Source: Deltaproteobacteria bacterium (GTDB lineage Bacteria; Desulfobacterota; Desulfobacteria; Desulfobacterales; Desulfatibacillaceae). Taken from it: a stretch of 41,412 bases of DNA. This document shows positions 34,042 through 41,412 of the stretch, one piece after another. The notes below the pieces were generated by a model. That model was not told where the DNA came from. It saw nothing but the letters and a program-made list of their open reading frames with translations, and made no database searches. Location: positions 1-41,412 of the forward strand of contig JACRLG010000019.1 in NCBI GenBank assembly GCA_016235345.1, in the 5' to 3' direction. The number at the start of each line of letters is the position of its first letter. Position 1 is the stretch's first letter. The position numbers were made by a program, and so were the translations under genes.

Positions 34042-34599
34042 ATGCTGGAAAAAATTTACGCAGAAACCAAAGAGAGCATGGAAAAGGGCCTTTCTGTCCT
34101 GAACCAGGAATTGAACCGCGTCCGCACCGGGCGGGCCTCCCTGTCCCTTCTTGACGGGGTAAGGGTGAACTACTACGGAACCCCCACCCCGGTGGCCCAG
34201 ACCGCCTCGGTGGCTGTCCCCGAAAGCCGCCTCATCACCATCGCCCCCTGGGACACGTCTTTAATCCACGAGATAGAAAAGGCCATTTTAAAAAGCGACT
34301 TGGGCCTTACCCCCACCAACGACGGCAAGGTGGTGCGCATCTCCATTCCGCCCCTCACCGAGGCCCGGCGCAAGGACCTGTGCAAGACCGTGGGCAAGAT
34401 CGGCGAAGATCAGAAGGTCACCATAAGAAACATCCGCCGCGACGCCAACGAAGTGGTGAAGGCCCTGAAAAAGGACGGCAAGATCAGCGAGGACGATCTT
34501 TTCAAGGCCCAGGAAAAAATCCAGAAGATCACCGACGACTACATCAAGAAGGTGGACGAGACCGCTTCCAAGAAAGAAAAGGAAATCCTTGAGTTCTGA
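34042..34599 (+). CDS. frr: Ribosome recycling factor
   Basis: The 185-residue factor releases ribosomes from mRNA with EF-G. It shows LNRVRTGRASLSLLDGVRVNYYG, the central PxxxxR-type segment VRISIPPLTEARRKDL and VRNIRRDAN-like helix (TIRNIRRDANEVVK), and the C-terminal helix DDYIKKVDETASKKEKEILEF. The start ATG is at 34042 after an interrupted GGGGGTG-type region. uppS begins within its last 11 bases. Confidence 0.97.
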   Translation: MLEKIYAETKESMEKGLSVLNQELNRVRTGRASLSLLDGVRVNYYGTPTPVAQTASVAVPESRLITIAPWDTSLIHEIEKAILKSDLGLTPTNDGKVVRISIPPLTEARRKDLCKTVGKIGEDQKVTIRNIRRDANEVVKALKKDGKISEDDLFKAQEKIQKITDDYIKKVDETASKKEKEILEF

Positions 34600-35347
34600 G
34601 CCAAAACCCGGAGCCCTAAGCTTCGGTCTCGACCCCCTGCGGCTTCCCCGGCACGTTGCCGTCATAATGGACGGCAACGGCCGCTGGGCCAAGAAGCGCC
34701 TCCTGGCCCGGACCAACGGCCACGAAAGGGGGGCCGACACGGTAAGGGCCATAGTGCGCACCAGCCGGGAGATCGGCATCGGGTATCTCACCCTTTACGC
34801 CTTTTCCACCGAAAACTGGCAGCGGCCCAAGGCCGAGGTCGCGGCCCTGATGATGCTTCTGGCCCGCTTTCTGAAATCCGAAAAGAACGAGATGCTGGAA
34901 AACGGCATCCGGTTGAACATCATCGGCCAGATTGACCGCCTTCCCGAAAACGTCCGCTCAGTCATCGACGAAACCCTTGAAGCCACAGCCCGCAACAGCC
35001 GCATGGTGCTGACCCTGGCCCTTTCCTACGGCAGCCGCGAGGAAATCGTAAGGGCGATGAAATCCATAGCCTTCGATGTAAAGGCCGGGCTTCTCGACCC
35101 GGAAAACGTCGATGATGCTGAAATAACCAGACGCCTCTACACCTTTGGCATCCCCGACCCCGATCTTCTCATACGCACCAGCGGAGAGATGAGGATTTCC
35201 AATTTCCTCCTCTGGCAGATAGCCTACTCGGAAATTTTCATAACACCCACGCTTTGGCCGGATTTCGGCAGGGACGAATACGTCTCCATTCTGAAGGATT
35301 ACGGAACCCGCGAGCGCCGCTTCGGCATGACCGGCGACCAGTTGTAG
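34589..35347 (+). CDS. uppS: Undecaprenyl diphosphate synthase
   Basis: The 252-residue cis-prenyltransferase makes the lipid carrier for cell-wall synthesis. It contains VAVIMDGNGRWAKKR, YAFSTENWQRP and RTSGEMRISNFLLWQIAYSE. The TTG at 34589 overlaps frr and has AAGGAAA upstream; an internal start at GTTGCCGTCATAATGG would remove the catalytic N-terminus. It is followed by a 94-base gap and a gene not usually found in this cluster. Confidence 0.96.
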   Translation: MSSEPKPGALSFGLDPLRLPRHVAVIMDGNGRWAKKRLLARTNGHERGADTVRAIVRTSREIGIGYLTLYAFSTENWQRPKAEVAALMMLLARFLKSEKNEMLENGIRLNIIGQIDRLPENVRSVIDETLEATARNSRMVLTLALSYGSREEIVRAMKSIAFDVKAGLLDPENVDDAEITRRLYTFGIPDPDLLIRTSGEMRISNFLLWQIAYSEIFITPTLWPDFGRDEYVSILKDYGTRERRFGMTGDQL

Positions 35348-35441
35348 CCGAAAGTCGGAATGCCCTTGCTTTCTTGCGGCTTCTCCCGTTCCGGCTTGCA
35401 AAGGCGGACTTTTTTCATTATCTTCCCAAGATTGACGGATC

Positions 35442-35825
35442 ATGAAAGCCAAGGATCGTTTTTTCGTATCCGATGATGGCATAATAGAGGATGTGCTGGA
35501 AAAGCTCTTCTGGGTCGTGGGGCCGGACAAGAACATGTCCTTCAACCAGGCCAGGGCATGGGCGTCCAACCTGACCACAAGGGGCCTCAAATGGCGGCTT
35601 CCCACCATCAAGGAGCTTCAAAGCCTTTTGGACCTTGAAAACAAGCCGTCCAACATCTATAAGATTTTCAAGCTCTCGGCCTGGTACGTGTGGAGCGGCC
35701 AGGAGCAGGGCCCGACAACGGCCTGGGCCTACTTTTTCACCCATGAGGCCGAGGACTGGAGCACCAAGTCGGCCTCCCACGGGTTCCGGGCCATTGCCGT
35801 CCGTAACTCCGACAAGCCAGATTGA
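35442..35825 (+). CDS. DUF1566 (Lcl C-terminal-like) protein
   Basis: The 127-residue protein shows the DUF1566 signature: WVVGPDKNMSFNQARAWA, WRLPTIKELQSLLD and a C-terminal AYFFTHEAEDWSTK and HGFRAIAVRN. The domain resembles formylglycine/C-type-lectin-like modules of unknown activity, often on surface or exported proteins, but no signal peptide is visible here. Only a weak ribosome binding site precedes ATG 35442. It is not part of the conserved uppS-cdsA set and probably arose by insertion. Confidence 0.75.
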   Translation: MKAKDRFFVSDDGIIEDVLEKLFWVVGPDKNMSFNQARAWASNLTTRGLKWRLPTIKELQSLLDLENKPSNIYKIFKLSAWYVWSGQEQGPTTAWAYFFTHEAEDWSTKSASHGFRAIAVRNSDKPD

Positions 35826-35859
35826 AACGAAAACGCCCCGGTTGACCCAAGGAGGAGCC

Positions 35860-36963
35860 ATGCGCAGGTCTCGGTTCATTTTCATGGTTCTCGCAGCCAC
35901 GGTTCTCGCCGCTTCCTGCGACCCGTCGGCCTTCGGCCCTTCCGGCACAGATTCCCGCAGTATGGCCGTTAATCTGTCCAAGGTGTCAGCCGAGCTTTCC
36001 CGATCCGGTTTTCAGCTCACCCTGCCCGGCCCCTTTGACTTAAAGCCCGCCAGCATAGCCCGGACGTCGGCAAAGGGCGTGGAAATGATGGAGCCGCCGC
36101 CCGCCATCATTCCGGTTTCCGCCAAGCCCAACAGATTCAACACCCTTTCCACCAACATCCTTTTAAAATCCGGCGAACTGGCCGGGCTTTTCGGGGCCGG
36201 TTCCGCAAGAGCCCAGGCCGTCCTGGACCGCGCTGGCATAACCGACGTCCTGATGAGCCTCACCGGGGTGACGGTGAAAGACGCCGGGAAGGAATTCCAC
36301 ACCGATAAAATTGCGCTCTCCCTTCTTTCGGAATCCTATCTCGAAGCCCTTGCCGGGGCCGCCGACTCTGCTGACGGCGAGGTCTTCCTTCTGGGGGGGG
36401 TCGTGGAGTGCAGGGGCGCGACCTTCCGCATGTTTTTCACCGACTCGGCCAAATTCAATGCGGCCAGGGACGAGCTGGTAATGCTCTTCGGCGCATCCAA
36501 TGATTTCGAGAAGATAGGCCGGAAGGAGGCCACCCTTTCGGTCATAAGCGGAAAGCCCATGACCGTGGCGGTGAAGCGGGTTTACGGCGAAATGATGGAC
36601 AAGGCCCTTGTCATGCAGGCGTCATCCCCCGCCTACACCATAAGGATGAGCGGCATAGACGATTACGGCTACGCCTTTGTAAACGACCAGGAAATCCTGA
36701 GCGGGATCGACGACGATTCAGGCGAAACCTCCATAAACGCCTATCTCAAGCCCGGAGAAAACCGGATCGTATTCCAGCTTGTCAACGATGGCGCGGACCT
36801 TGCATACAGGGTTTCCGTAAGTGCCGACGGGCGCGGGGTGGACTGGGCCTGGGAAAAGGCCTGCGGAGTCAAGGGCGTAAAGGGCTGCTCGCGCCAAAAG
36901 GGAATGTTTGAGGAAAAATGCGTGGTGGTGTGCGACGGCTCCATGCGCTGCCGCATAAAATGA
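35860..36963 (+). CDS. Putative exported lipoprotein, orphan
   Basis: The 367-residue protein opens MRRSRFIFMVLAATVLAASC, a signal peptide ending in a lipobox (LAASC, acylated Cys20). The body has no recognised domain. The C-terminal third (KINAYLKPGENRIVFQLVND-like segment, actual SINAYLKPGENRI) resembles beta-sandwich carbohydrate-binding or jelly-roll folds. It ends with several Cys in a CRIK tail (CGVKGVKGCSRQKG, ..CVVVC..MRCRIK), perhaps two disulfides. GGAGGAGCC precedes the ATG. Function unknown; the gene between uppS and cdsA may be envelope related. Confidence 0.7.
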   Translation: MRRSRFIFMVLAATVLAASCDPSAFGPSGTDSRSMAVNLSKVSAELSRSGFQLTLPGPFDLKPASIARTSAKGVEMMEPPPAIIPVSAKPNRFNTLSTNILLKSGELAGLFGAGSARAQAVLDRAGITDVLMSLTGVTVKDAGKEFHTDKIALSLLSESYLEALAGAADSADGEVFLLGGVVECRGATFRMFFTDSAKFNAARDELVMLFGASNDFEKIGRKEATLSVISGKPMTVAVKRVYGEMMDKALVMQASSPAYTIRMSGIDDYGYAFVNDQEILSGIDDDSGETSINAYLKPGENRIVFQLVNDGADLAYRVSVSADGRGVDWAWEKACGVKGVKGCSRQKGMFEEKCVVVCDGSMRCRIK

Positions 36964-36976
36964 TTCCAGCCATTTA

Positions 36977-37140
36977 ACAGCCCGTTGAAAAAGGCTATAT
37001 ACGCAGCCTGGATACCATTCTGAATATTGGCGATGAAGTGCAAGGAGTGCGAAAAGCCCAGAGTCACTCGTACTTAATGCACGTGACGGAATTGGCTTTG
37101 AAGTGCGAACACTGCCGGATCGCGTTTTTCGACAGCCTGT
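36977..37140 (+). repeat. Palindromic intergenic element, copy H
   Basis: ACAGCCCGTTGAAAAA at the left pairs imperfectly with CGTTTTTCGACAGCCTGT at the right. The core is GATGAAGTGCAAGGAGTGC, AAAAGCCCAGAGTCACTCGTAC, CGTGACGGAATTGGCTTTG, then GGATCGCG. It ends six bases before the cdsA ribosome binding site. Confidence 0.82.
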
Positions 37141-37152
37141 AAAGGAATGATA

Positions 37153-37977
37153 ATGCCCCCTTCCGCCCATGCCCGGCGCTGGATCACCGTGGCCATAGTC
37201 GTCCCTGTTCTCGTGGTTTTCTTTCTCAAGGCACCCGCTTACGCAGTCTGCGCGCTTGCCTCTCTGGTCACCGCGCTGGCCCTGTGGGAGTACCACAACC
37301 TTTTCTGCAACGTTAAAGCCCCTCACAAGGACTTCGGATACTGGCTCGCCGTGGGCCTTTCCGCCCTGATCCTGGGCTCGGCCCTGGCCGGTTCCTTCGA
37401 GGGCATGTTCATGGCCCTGTGGATGACCTTTCTCGCCTTTTCCGCCCGCGCCCTTCTTGGCTACAACCGGGGCAAGCCGGGCTTCGAGAAGCTCACCGTC
37501 GAGGCCGTGGCCATTTTATACATCCCAAGCCTCATGGCCGCCCTCATCCTCATCCGAACGGGCAACCGGGGCGTTACCTGGCTCTTTTTCACGCTTTTCC
37601 TTGCCTTCATCTCCGACACCGGGGCCTTTTACGCTGGCCGCTTTTTCGGCAAACACAAGCTCATCCCCAAGATAAGCCCGGCCAAGACCGTCGAGGGCTC
37701 CCTTGGAAGCATAGCCGCCGACATCGTGGTTGTGGCGGCCTTCAAATTCCTCGTGATGCCGGAGCTTTCATGGCCCTTGGGCGTTGCGCTGGCCGTGTGC
37801 GCGGCGGTCGCCACCCAGATGGGCGACCTTTTCGAGTCCATGATGAAGCGCTCCTGCGGGGTGAAGGATTCCGGGATTTTCTTTCCGGGCCACGGCGGAA
37901 TGCTGGACCGGATTGACGGGATGCTCTTTACGGGACCGGTGGTTTACTGCTTTCAGCTAATTCATACATATCTTTAA
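37153..37977 (+). CDS. cdsA: Phosphatidate cytidylyltransferase
   Basis: The 274-residue polytopic membrane enzyme makes CDP-diacylglycerol. It has about eight hydrophobic segments and the family signature SMMKRSCGVKDSGIFFPGHG followed by GMLDRIDG at the C-terminus. The ATG at 37153 has AAGGA six bases upstream, better than the in-frame ATG at 37147. The stop TAA shares bases with the left arm of a palindromic element. Confidence 0.96.
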   Translation: MPPSAHARRWITVAIVVPVLVVFFLKAPAYAVCALASLVTALALWEYHNLFCNVKAPHKDFGYWLAVGLSALILGSALAGSFEGMFMALWMTFLAFSARALLGYNRGKPGFEKLTVEAVAILYIPSLMAALILIRTGNRGVTWLFFTLFLAFISDTGAFYAGRFFGKHKLIPKISPAKTVEGSLGSIAADIVVVAAFKFLVMPELSWPLGVALAVCAAVATQMGDLFESMMKRSCGVKDSGIFFPGHGGMLDRIDGMLFTGPVVYCFQLIHTYL

Positions 37978-38134
37978 GCGGTCTGAAACCGCGATCTGCT
38001 GTGTCAGGCATCACCAAAAAATCGGTCACGTACAAACATCCTCATTTAGCCCAAGAACTCTGCGATTTCTTGGGCGGGTACGCTCCCTCATTTTTGGCTC
38101 GCCTTCCTTGCATATCATCGGTTTCAAACCGCTT
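37976..38134 (-). repeat. Palindromic intergenic element, copy I (inverse), with nested hairpin
   Basis: AAGCGGTCTGAAACCG (37976-37991) pairs with CGGTTTCAAACCGCTT (38119-38134), with one G-T. The core is inverse (ATCTGCTGTGTCAGGC, CGGTCACGTACAAACATC, CCTTGCATATCATCG). The centre carries GCCCAAGAA (38049-38057) and TTCTTGGGC (38067-38075). Confidence 0.88.
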
Positions 38135-38197
38135 GCAGCATCGTGCGAATTTAAAAGCAAGGTGCTTGAGCCCGGATTTGGCGATTAGGATTAAGAT

Positions 38198-39367
38198 TTG
38201 GCTGACATCATAAAAAATATCAGCATCCTGGGTTCCACCGGGTCCATCGGGAAAAACGCCTGCCAGGTGGTGAGGAGCTTTCCCGAAAGGTTCCGGGCGG
38301 CGGCCCTGGCCTGCTCCACCAGCGTGGAGGCTTTGGCCGAACAGGTGAGGGAATTTTCCCCCTTGATCGCCGCAGTGAAGGACCAGGAGCACGCCGAAAA
38401 GCTCACCCGGCTGATACCCAAAGGCAAAACCCGGATACTGTGGGGCCAGGAGGGTTATCGAGAGGCCGCGTCCCTCGATGAAACCGACGTCGTGCTTTCC
38501 GCCATGGTGGGGGCAGCCGGGCTCCTTCCGACCCTTGCGGCCATCGAGGCCAAAAAGACCGTGGCGCTCGCCAACAAGGAAACCCTTGTCATGGCGGGTT
38601 CCATTGTCATGAGACGGGCGGCGGAGTTGGGCGTATCCATCCTGCCTGTTGATTCCGAGCACTCGGCCATTTTCCAGTGCCTTCTGGGCCAGGACAGAAA
38701 GGCCCTTTCGGCCCTCATTCTCACCGCTTCGGGAGGGCCATTCCGCAATCTTTCCGCCGCCGAACTAAGGGACGTCACCCCGGCCCGGGCGCTCGATCAC
38801 CCCACCTGGAAAATGGGCCCCAAAATCAGCGTGGATTCGGCCACCCTCATGAACAAGGGCCTGGAAGTCATCGAGGCCCGCTGGCTTTTCGACGTCCCCG
38901 CAGAAAAGATAAGGGTGGTGGTGCACCCGGAAAGCATCGTCCATTCCCTTGTCGCCTTCCACGACGGGGCGCTCATGGCCCAGTTGGGCCCGCCCGACAT
39001 GAAGGGCGCCATCGCCTACGCCCTAAGCTATCCCGAACGCCTGCCCCTTTCCCCTGAACCCTTAAGCCTGGCGGCCCTTGGCGCGCTTCATTTCTCGGAA
39101 CCGGACACCGTGCGCTTTCCCTGCCTTCCGCTTGCCTTCAAGGCCCTGAAAGCGGGCGGAGCGGCCCCGGCGGTGCTGAACGCCGCAAACGAAACGGCGG
39201 TTTCCGCCTTTCTTCAGGGCCGCATCGGCTTCACCCGCATTCCGGCCCTTATCGACGAGGCCCTTTGCGCCCACGTCCCGGTTTCGGCTCCGGGCCTTAC
39301 GGAAATCCTGGCTATAGACCAAAAAACCCGCCTGGAAACCGAGAGCCGCATCAAAAACTTTTCCTGA
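38198..39367 (+). CDS. dxr: 1-deoxy-D-xylulose-5-phosphate reductoisomerase
   Basis: The 389-residue NADPH enzyme of the MEP isoprenoid pathway opens with ISILGSTGSIGKNACQVV and includes NKETLVMAGSIV, LPVDSEHSAIFQCL, TASGGPF, HPTWKMGPKISVDSATLMNKG and the C-terminal domain. The start is TTG 38198 behind TAGGATTAAGAT; no ATG fits as well. A copy of the palindromic repeat separates it from cdsA. Confidence 0.95.
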   Translation: MADIIKNISILGSTGSIGKNACQVVRSFPERFRAAALACSTSVEALAEQVREFSPLIAAVKDQEHAEKLTRLIPKGKTRILWGQEGYREAASLDETDVVLSAMVGAAGLLPTLAAIEAKKTVALANKETLVMAGSIVMRRAAELGVSILPVDSEHSAIFQCLLGQDRKALSALILTASGGPFRNLSAAELRDVTPARALDHPTWKMGPKISVDSATLMNKGLEVIEARWLFDVPAEKIRVVVHPESIVHSLVAFHDGALMAQLGPPDMKGAIAYALSYPERLPLSPEPLSLAALGALHFSEPDTVRFPCLPLAFKALKAGGAAPAVLNAANETAVSAFLQGRIGFTRIPALIDEALCAHVPVSAPGLTEILAIDQKTRLETESRIKNFS

Positions 39368-39392
39368 ATCATTGTTCACGGGGAACGGCGGG

Positions 39393-39695
39393 ATGAAAAA
39401 AAGTGAGCTGGAAATTATTCCCGGAGTGGGAAAAAGCATCGCGGCGGACCTCGAACGCCTCGGAATCAGCCGAGTGGCCGATCTTAGAGGGCGCGACCCC
39501 CAGGAACTTTATGATCAACTGCGCGAGCTTTCGGGCGGGAAACTCGACCGCTGCGTACTCTACGTCTTCCGCTGCGCCGTCCATTTCGCGGAACATTCCG
39601 GCGACCATTTTAACGAAAATTCCCCGCCCGACCCGGAACTTCTGAAGTGGTGGAACTGGTCGGATGAGAACCTTAAAAAGTGCGGTATCACCTGA
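39393..39695 (+). CDS. Helix-hairpin-helix protein, Cdd1 family
   Basis: The 100-residue protein has an N-terminal HhH motif (IPGVGKSIAADLERLGI, residues 7-24) and the Cdd1 signature region GRDPQELYDQLRELSGG, DRCVLYVFRCAVHFAE and the C-terminal DPELLKWWNWSDENL. Members are of unknown function and may bind DNA. It lies 25 bases after dxr, where rseP is often found in other bacteria. A weak GGGG sequence precedes its ATG at 39393. Confidence 0.85.
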   Translation: MKKSELEIIPGVGKSIAADLERLGISRVADLRGRDPQELYDQLRELSGGKLDRCVLYVFRCAVHFAEHSGDHFNENSPPDPELLKWWNWSDENLKKCGIT

Positions 39696-39714
39696 CCATG
39701 AAAATCCATCGATA

Positions 39715-39749
39715 TTGACTTATTGTGGCAAATTTGATACATTTATAAT
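39715..39749 (+). promoter_or_regulatory. AT-rich promoter of the AIPR gene
   Basis: A perfect -10 TATAAT (39744-39749) is preceded by TTGTGG (39723-39728, 15-base spacer) or TTGACT (39715-39720, 23-base spacer). The region is clearly AT-rich compared with the dxr side. Confidence 0.5.
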
Positions 39750-39792
39750 ATCCTAATAAAGAAGCAAATTTACCCAAATATAGGATGATAAA

Positions 39793-41343
39793 ATGGCAAG
39801 CAACCAAAGGATACTTCTTGATCAGGTTTTAGAGCAAAAGCGTCAAGAACTTGCACCAACAGCTACCCAAGCGTATTATTTTGAAATTTTCACTGCAGAA
39901 CAGATCCTTAAGGATTATGACCTTTCTTATGATGAAATTGAAGCGGGGAATACAGGTGGCAGTGGAGATGGAGGTATTGACGCCTTCTATTCATTCGTGA
40001 ATGGCGAGTTAATCCAAGAAGATAGTGACTTTTCTGCTGCGAAAAAGAATATCACCATCGAACTATATATTATTCAATGCAAAACGAGCACTGGGTTCTC
40101 TGAGACTGCGATTGATAAACTGATCTCGACTACGGAAGATTTGTTTGACCTATCTAAGCCGACTTCTGACCTTAAAACAGCTTATAATGAGAGCCTGCTT
40201 GTGGCTATTGAGCGATTTAGAGATATATATCAATCCCTTGCGTCCAAATTCCCCCAACTCCACATGAACTATTTTTATGCCACGAAAGGCGATGAGGTTC
40301 ATCCAAACGTACAGCGAAAAATCACTCGGCTTGAGAGCACAGTAAAAAACCATTTCTCCTCAGCCGAATTCAAATTCAAGTTCCTTAACGCGTCTGAATT
40401 GCTTCAATCGGCATGGCGAACACCTACCACATCATATGAACTTAACCTTTCAGAGAATCCAATTTCCTCAACGGGTGCCGTAGCATTTGTATGCTTGGTA
40501 TCCCTTAAAGATTTTTTTAAATTTATTACTGACGCACAAGGGCATTTAATAAGATATATATTTGAGGCTAATGTCAGGGACTACCAGGGTAAAACAGAAG
40601 TAAATGAACAGATTCAAGCATCCTTAAACTCAGTGCCATGTGAAGACTTCTGGTGGCTGAATAATGGGATTACCATTCTATCAAGTAAGGCTACCCAAAG
40701 CGGTAAAGCTCTAACCATCGAAAATCCAGAGATTGTTAATGGCCTGCAAACTTCAACAGAAATTGCCAACTATTTTAAAATATGCAACACAGAAAAAGAG
40801 AACAGAAACCTATTGGTGCGCGTCATTGTACCAAATCAGTCTGAAAGTAGGGACCGAATTATCAAAGCGACCAATAGCCAGACAACTATACCGCCAGCCT
40901 CGCTAAGAGCTACTGACAAGATACACAGAAACATTGAAGAATATCTAAAACCTTTAGGGCTATATTATGATCGCAGAAAAAATTTTTATAAAAACGAAGG
41001 CAAACCGATCAATCGCATTATCAGTATACCTCAGATTGCACAAGCAGTTATGGCAGTGCTTCTAAAGCAACCGGATATGGCCAGGGCACGTCCTTCATCG
41101 CTAATCAAGAGAGATGAAGAATATTTTAAACTGTTCAACCCAACATACCCAATCGAAATATATCGTACTTGCACTGAACTTATGAAAAAAACCGATCTTT
41201 TTTTAAATACGCATAGTCTTTCATCGACAGATAAGAACAATCCTGAATCCGTGACGCCTTCGTTACACACCTGTTTTCATGGTCTTGGGGGTGTCAATTT
41301 TCGAAGTTTCTCTGCCTTGACGATCCTGGAAAGGCGAATTTGA
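39793..41343 (+). CDS. AIPR-family anti-phage protein with PD-(D/E)xK-like N-terminus
   Basis: The 516-residue protein has the AIPR (abortive infection phage resistance) core: WWLNNGITILSSKA near residue 290, ENPEIVNGLQTSTEI near 315, LLVRVIVPN and IIKATNSQT. The N-terminal 110 residues carry GGSGDGGIDAFY with D63 and LYIIQCKTS with Q95-x-K97, a Mrr-like PD-(D/E)xK nuclease pattern. Many relatives are longer, and the last 35 residues (after HSLSSTDKNN) do not read like the family, so it may be cut short. It has lower GC than its neighbours and its own AT-rich promoter, consistent with a transferred defence gene. Confidence 0.85.
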   Translation: MASNQRILLDQVLEQKRQELAPTATQAYYFEIFTAEQILKDYDLSYDEIEAGNTGGSGDGGIDAFYSFVNGELIQEDSDFSAAKKNITIELYIIQCKTSTGFSETAIDKLISTTEDLFDLSKPTSDLKTAYNESLLVAIERFRDIYQSLASKFPQLHMNYFYATKGDEVHPNVQRKITRLESTVKNHFSSAEFKFKFLNASELLQSAWRTPTTSYELNLSENPISSTGAVAFVCLVSLKDFFKFITDAQGHLIRYIFEANVRDYQGKTEVNEQIQASLNSVPCEDFWWLNNGITILSSKATQSGKALTIENPEIVNGLQTSTEIANYFKICNTEKENRNLLVRVIVPNQSESRDRIIKATNSQTTIPPASLRATDKIHRNIEEYLKPLGLYYDRRKNFYKNEGKPINRIISIPQIAQAVMAVLLKQPDMARARPSSLIKRDEEYFKLFNPTYPIEIYRTCTELMKKTDLFLNTHSLSSTDKNNPESVTPSLHTCFHGLGGVNFRSFSALTILERRI

Positions 41344-41412
41344 ATGGTTTTATAGCTTTGATCGCCGATTATTGTACGTGAAGGCCGAATTTCACCAATT
41401 TCCGGGCATGTC

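Noticed and set aside
1-41412. tRNA, rRNA or selenocysteine genes
   Set aside because: No cloverleaf-like sequence with CCA-adjacent structure, rRNA-like stretch or in-frame TGA inside a conserved redox motif was found by eye.
41240-41412. Insertion sequence at the end of the AIPR gene
   Set aside because: The translation changes character here, but no transposase frame or terminal inverted repeat is visible within the window.

Overview
The window looks like a chromosomal segment of a sulfate-reducing or syntrophic deltaproteobacterium, probably close to Desulfobacterales. The grounds are a high-GC genome, an ETF-linked membrane FeS oxidoreductase next to etfB, a dense set of anaerobe-type oxygen-defence proteins (rubrerythrin, desulfoferrodoxin, flavodiiron protein, rubredoxins, a multihaem cytochrome c) and a DVU0298-type HEAT protein. 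No rRNA, tRNA, CRISPR array, prophage or complete insertion sequence was seen.

Layout. 1-2453 (minus): start of etfB and a 692-residue membrane FeS oxidoreductase that should pass ETF electrons to the quinone pool. 2893-4254 (plus): a DUF2889 protein overlapping two small cupins. 4572-15259 (plus): a redox and oxygen-stress island. It runs zinc ribbon, PerR-like regulator with an operator over its own promoter, rubrerythrin, desulfoferrodoxin, rubredoxin-like protein, DUF255 thioredoxin-fold protein, exported molybdopterin oxidoreductase, tri-haem cytochrome c, rubredoxin, glutaredoxin, thioredoxin reductase, flavodiiron protein, ferredoxin, DsrE-like protein, HEAT-repeat protein and a TIGR02757 protein. 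From the glutaredoxin on, the genes are tightly packed or overlapping and probably co-transcribed.

15269-18199 (minus): flavodoxin-like protein, serine beta-lactamase-fold hydrolase and CooC-type ATPase. 18200-19301 is gene-free and repeat-rich. 19302-24354 (minus): ferredoxin, large membrane histidine kinase and sigma-54 response regulator, probably one operon. 24576-26671 (minus): an FAD oxidoreductase of the SelD-N-terminal type and a rubredoxin-DUF2231 membrane fusion, the latter divergent from a copper P-type ATPase (26824-29268). 29427-29990 is an AT-rich orphan gene that looks foreign, followed by a DnaJ-like protein on minus.

31131-39695 (plus): the conserved translation, lipid and isoprenoid cluster rpsB-tsf-pyrH-frr-uppS-cdsA-dxr, with a structured rpsB leader. 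A DUF1566 protein and an orphan lipoprotein lie between uppS and cdsA. The window ends with a Cdd1-type helix-hairpin-helix protein and a lower-GC AIPR-family anti-phage gene with a PD-(D/E)xK-like N-terminus.

The most unusual signal is not a protein. At least nine intergenic gaps carry long imperfect palindromes of about 120-165 bp. Their outer arms are self-complementary but differ from copy to copy, while the core is shared (GTAC-containing centre, sides like GATGAAATGCAAGG and CCTGACACAGCAGTTCGCG). Three copies carry the same extra hairpin (GCCCAAGAA/TTCTTGGGC) at the centre, two copies are a tandem duplication, and a differently sequenced relative sits between rpsB and tsf.
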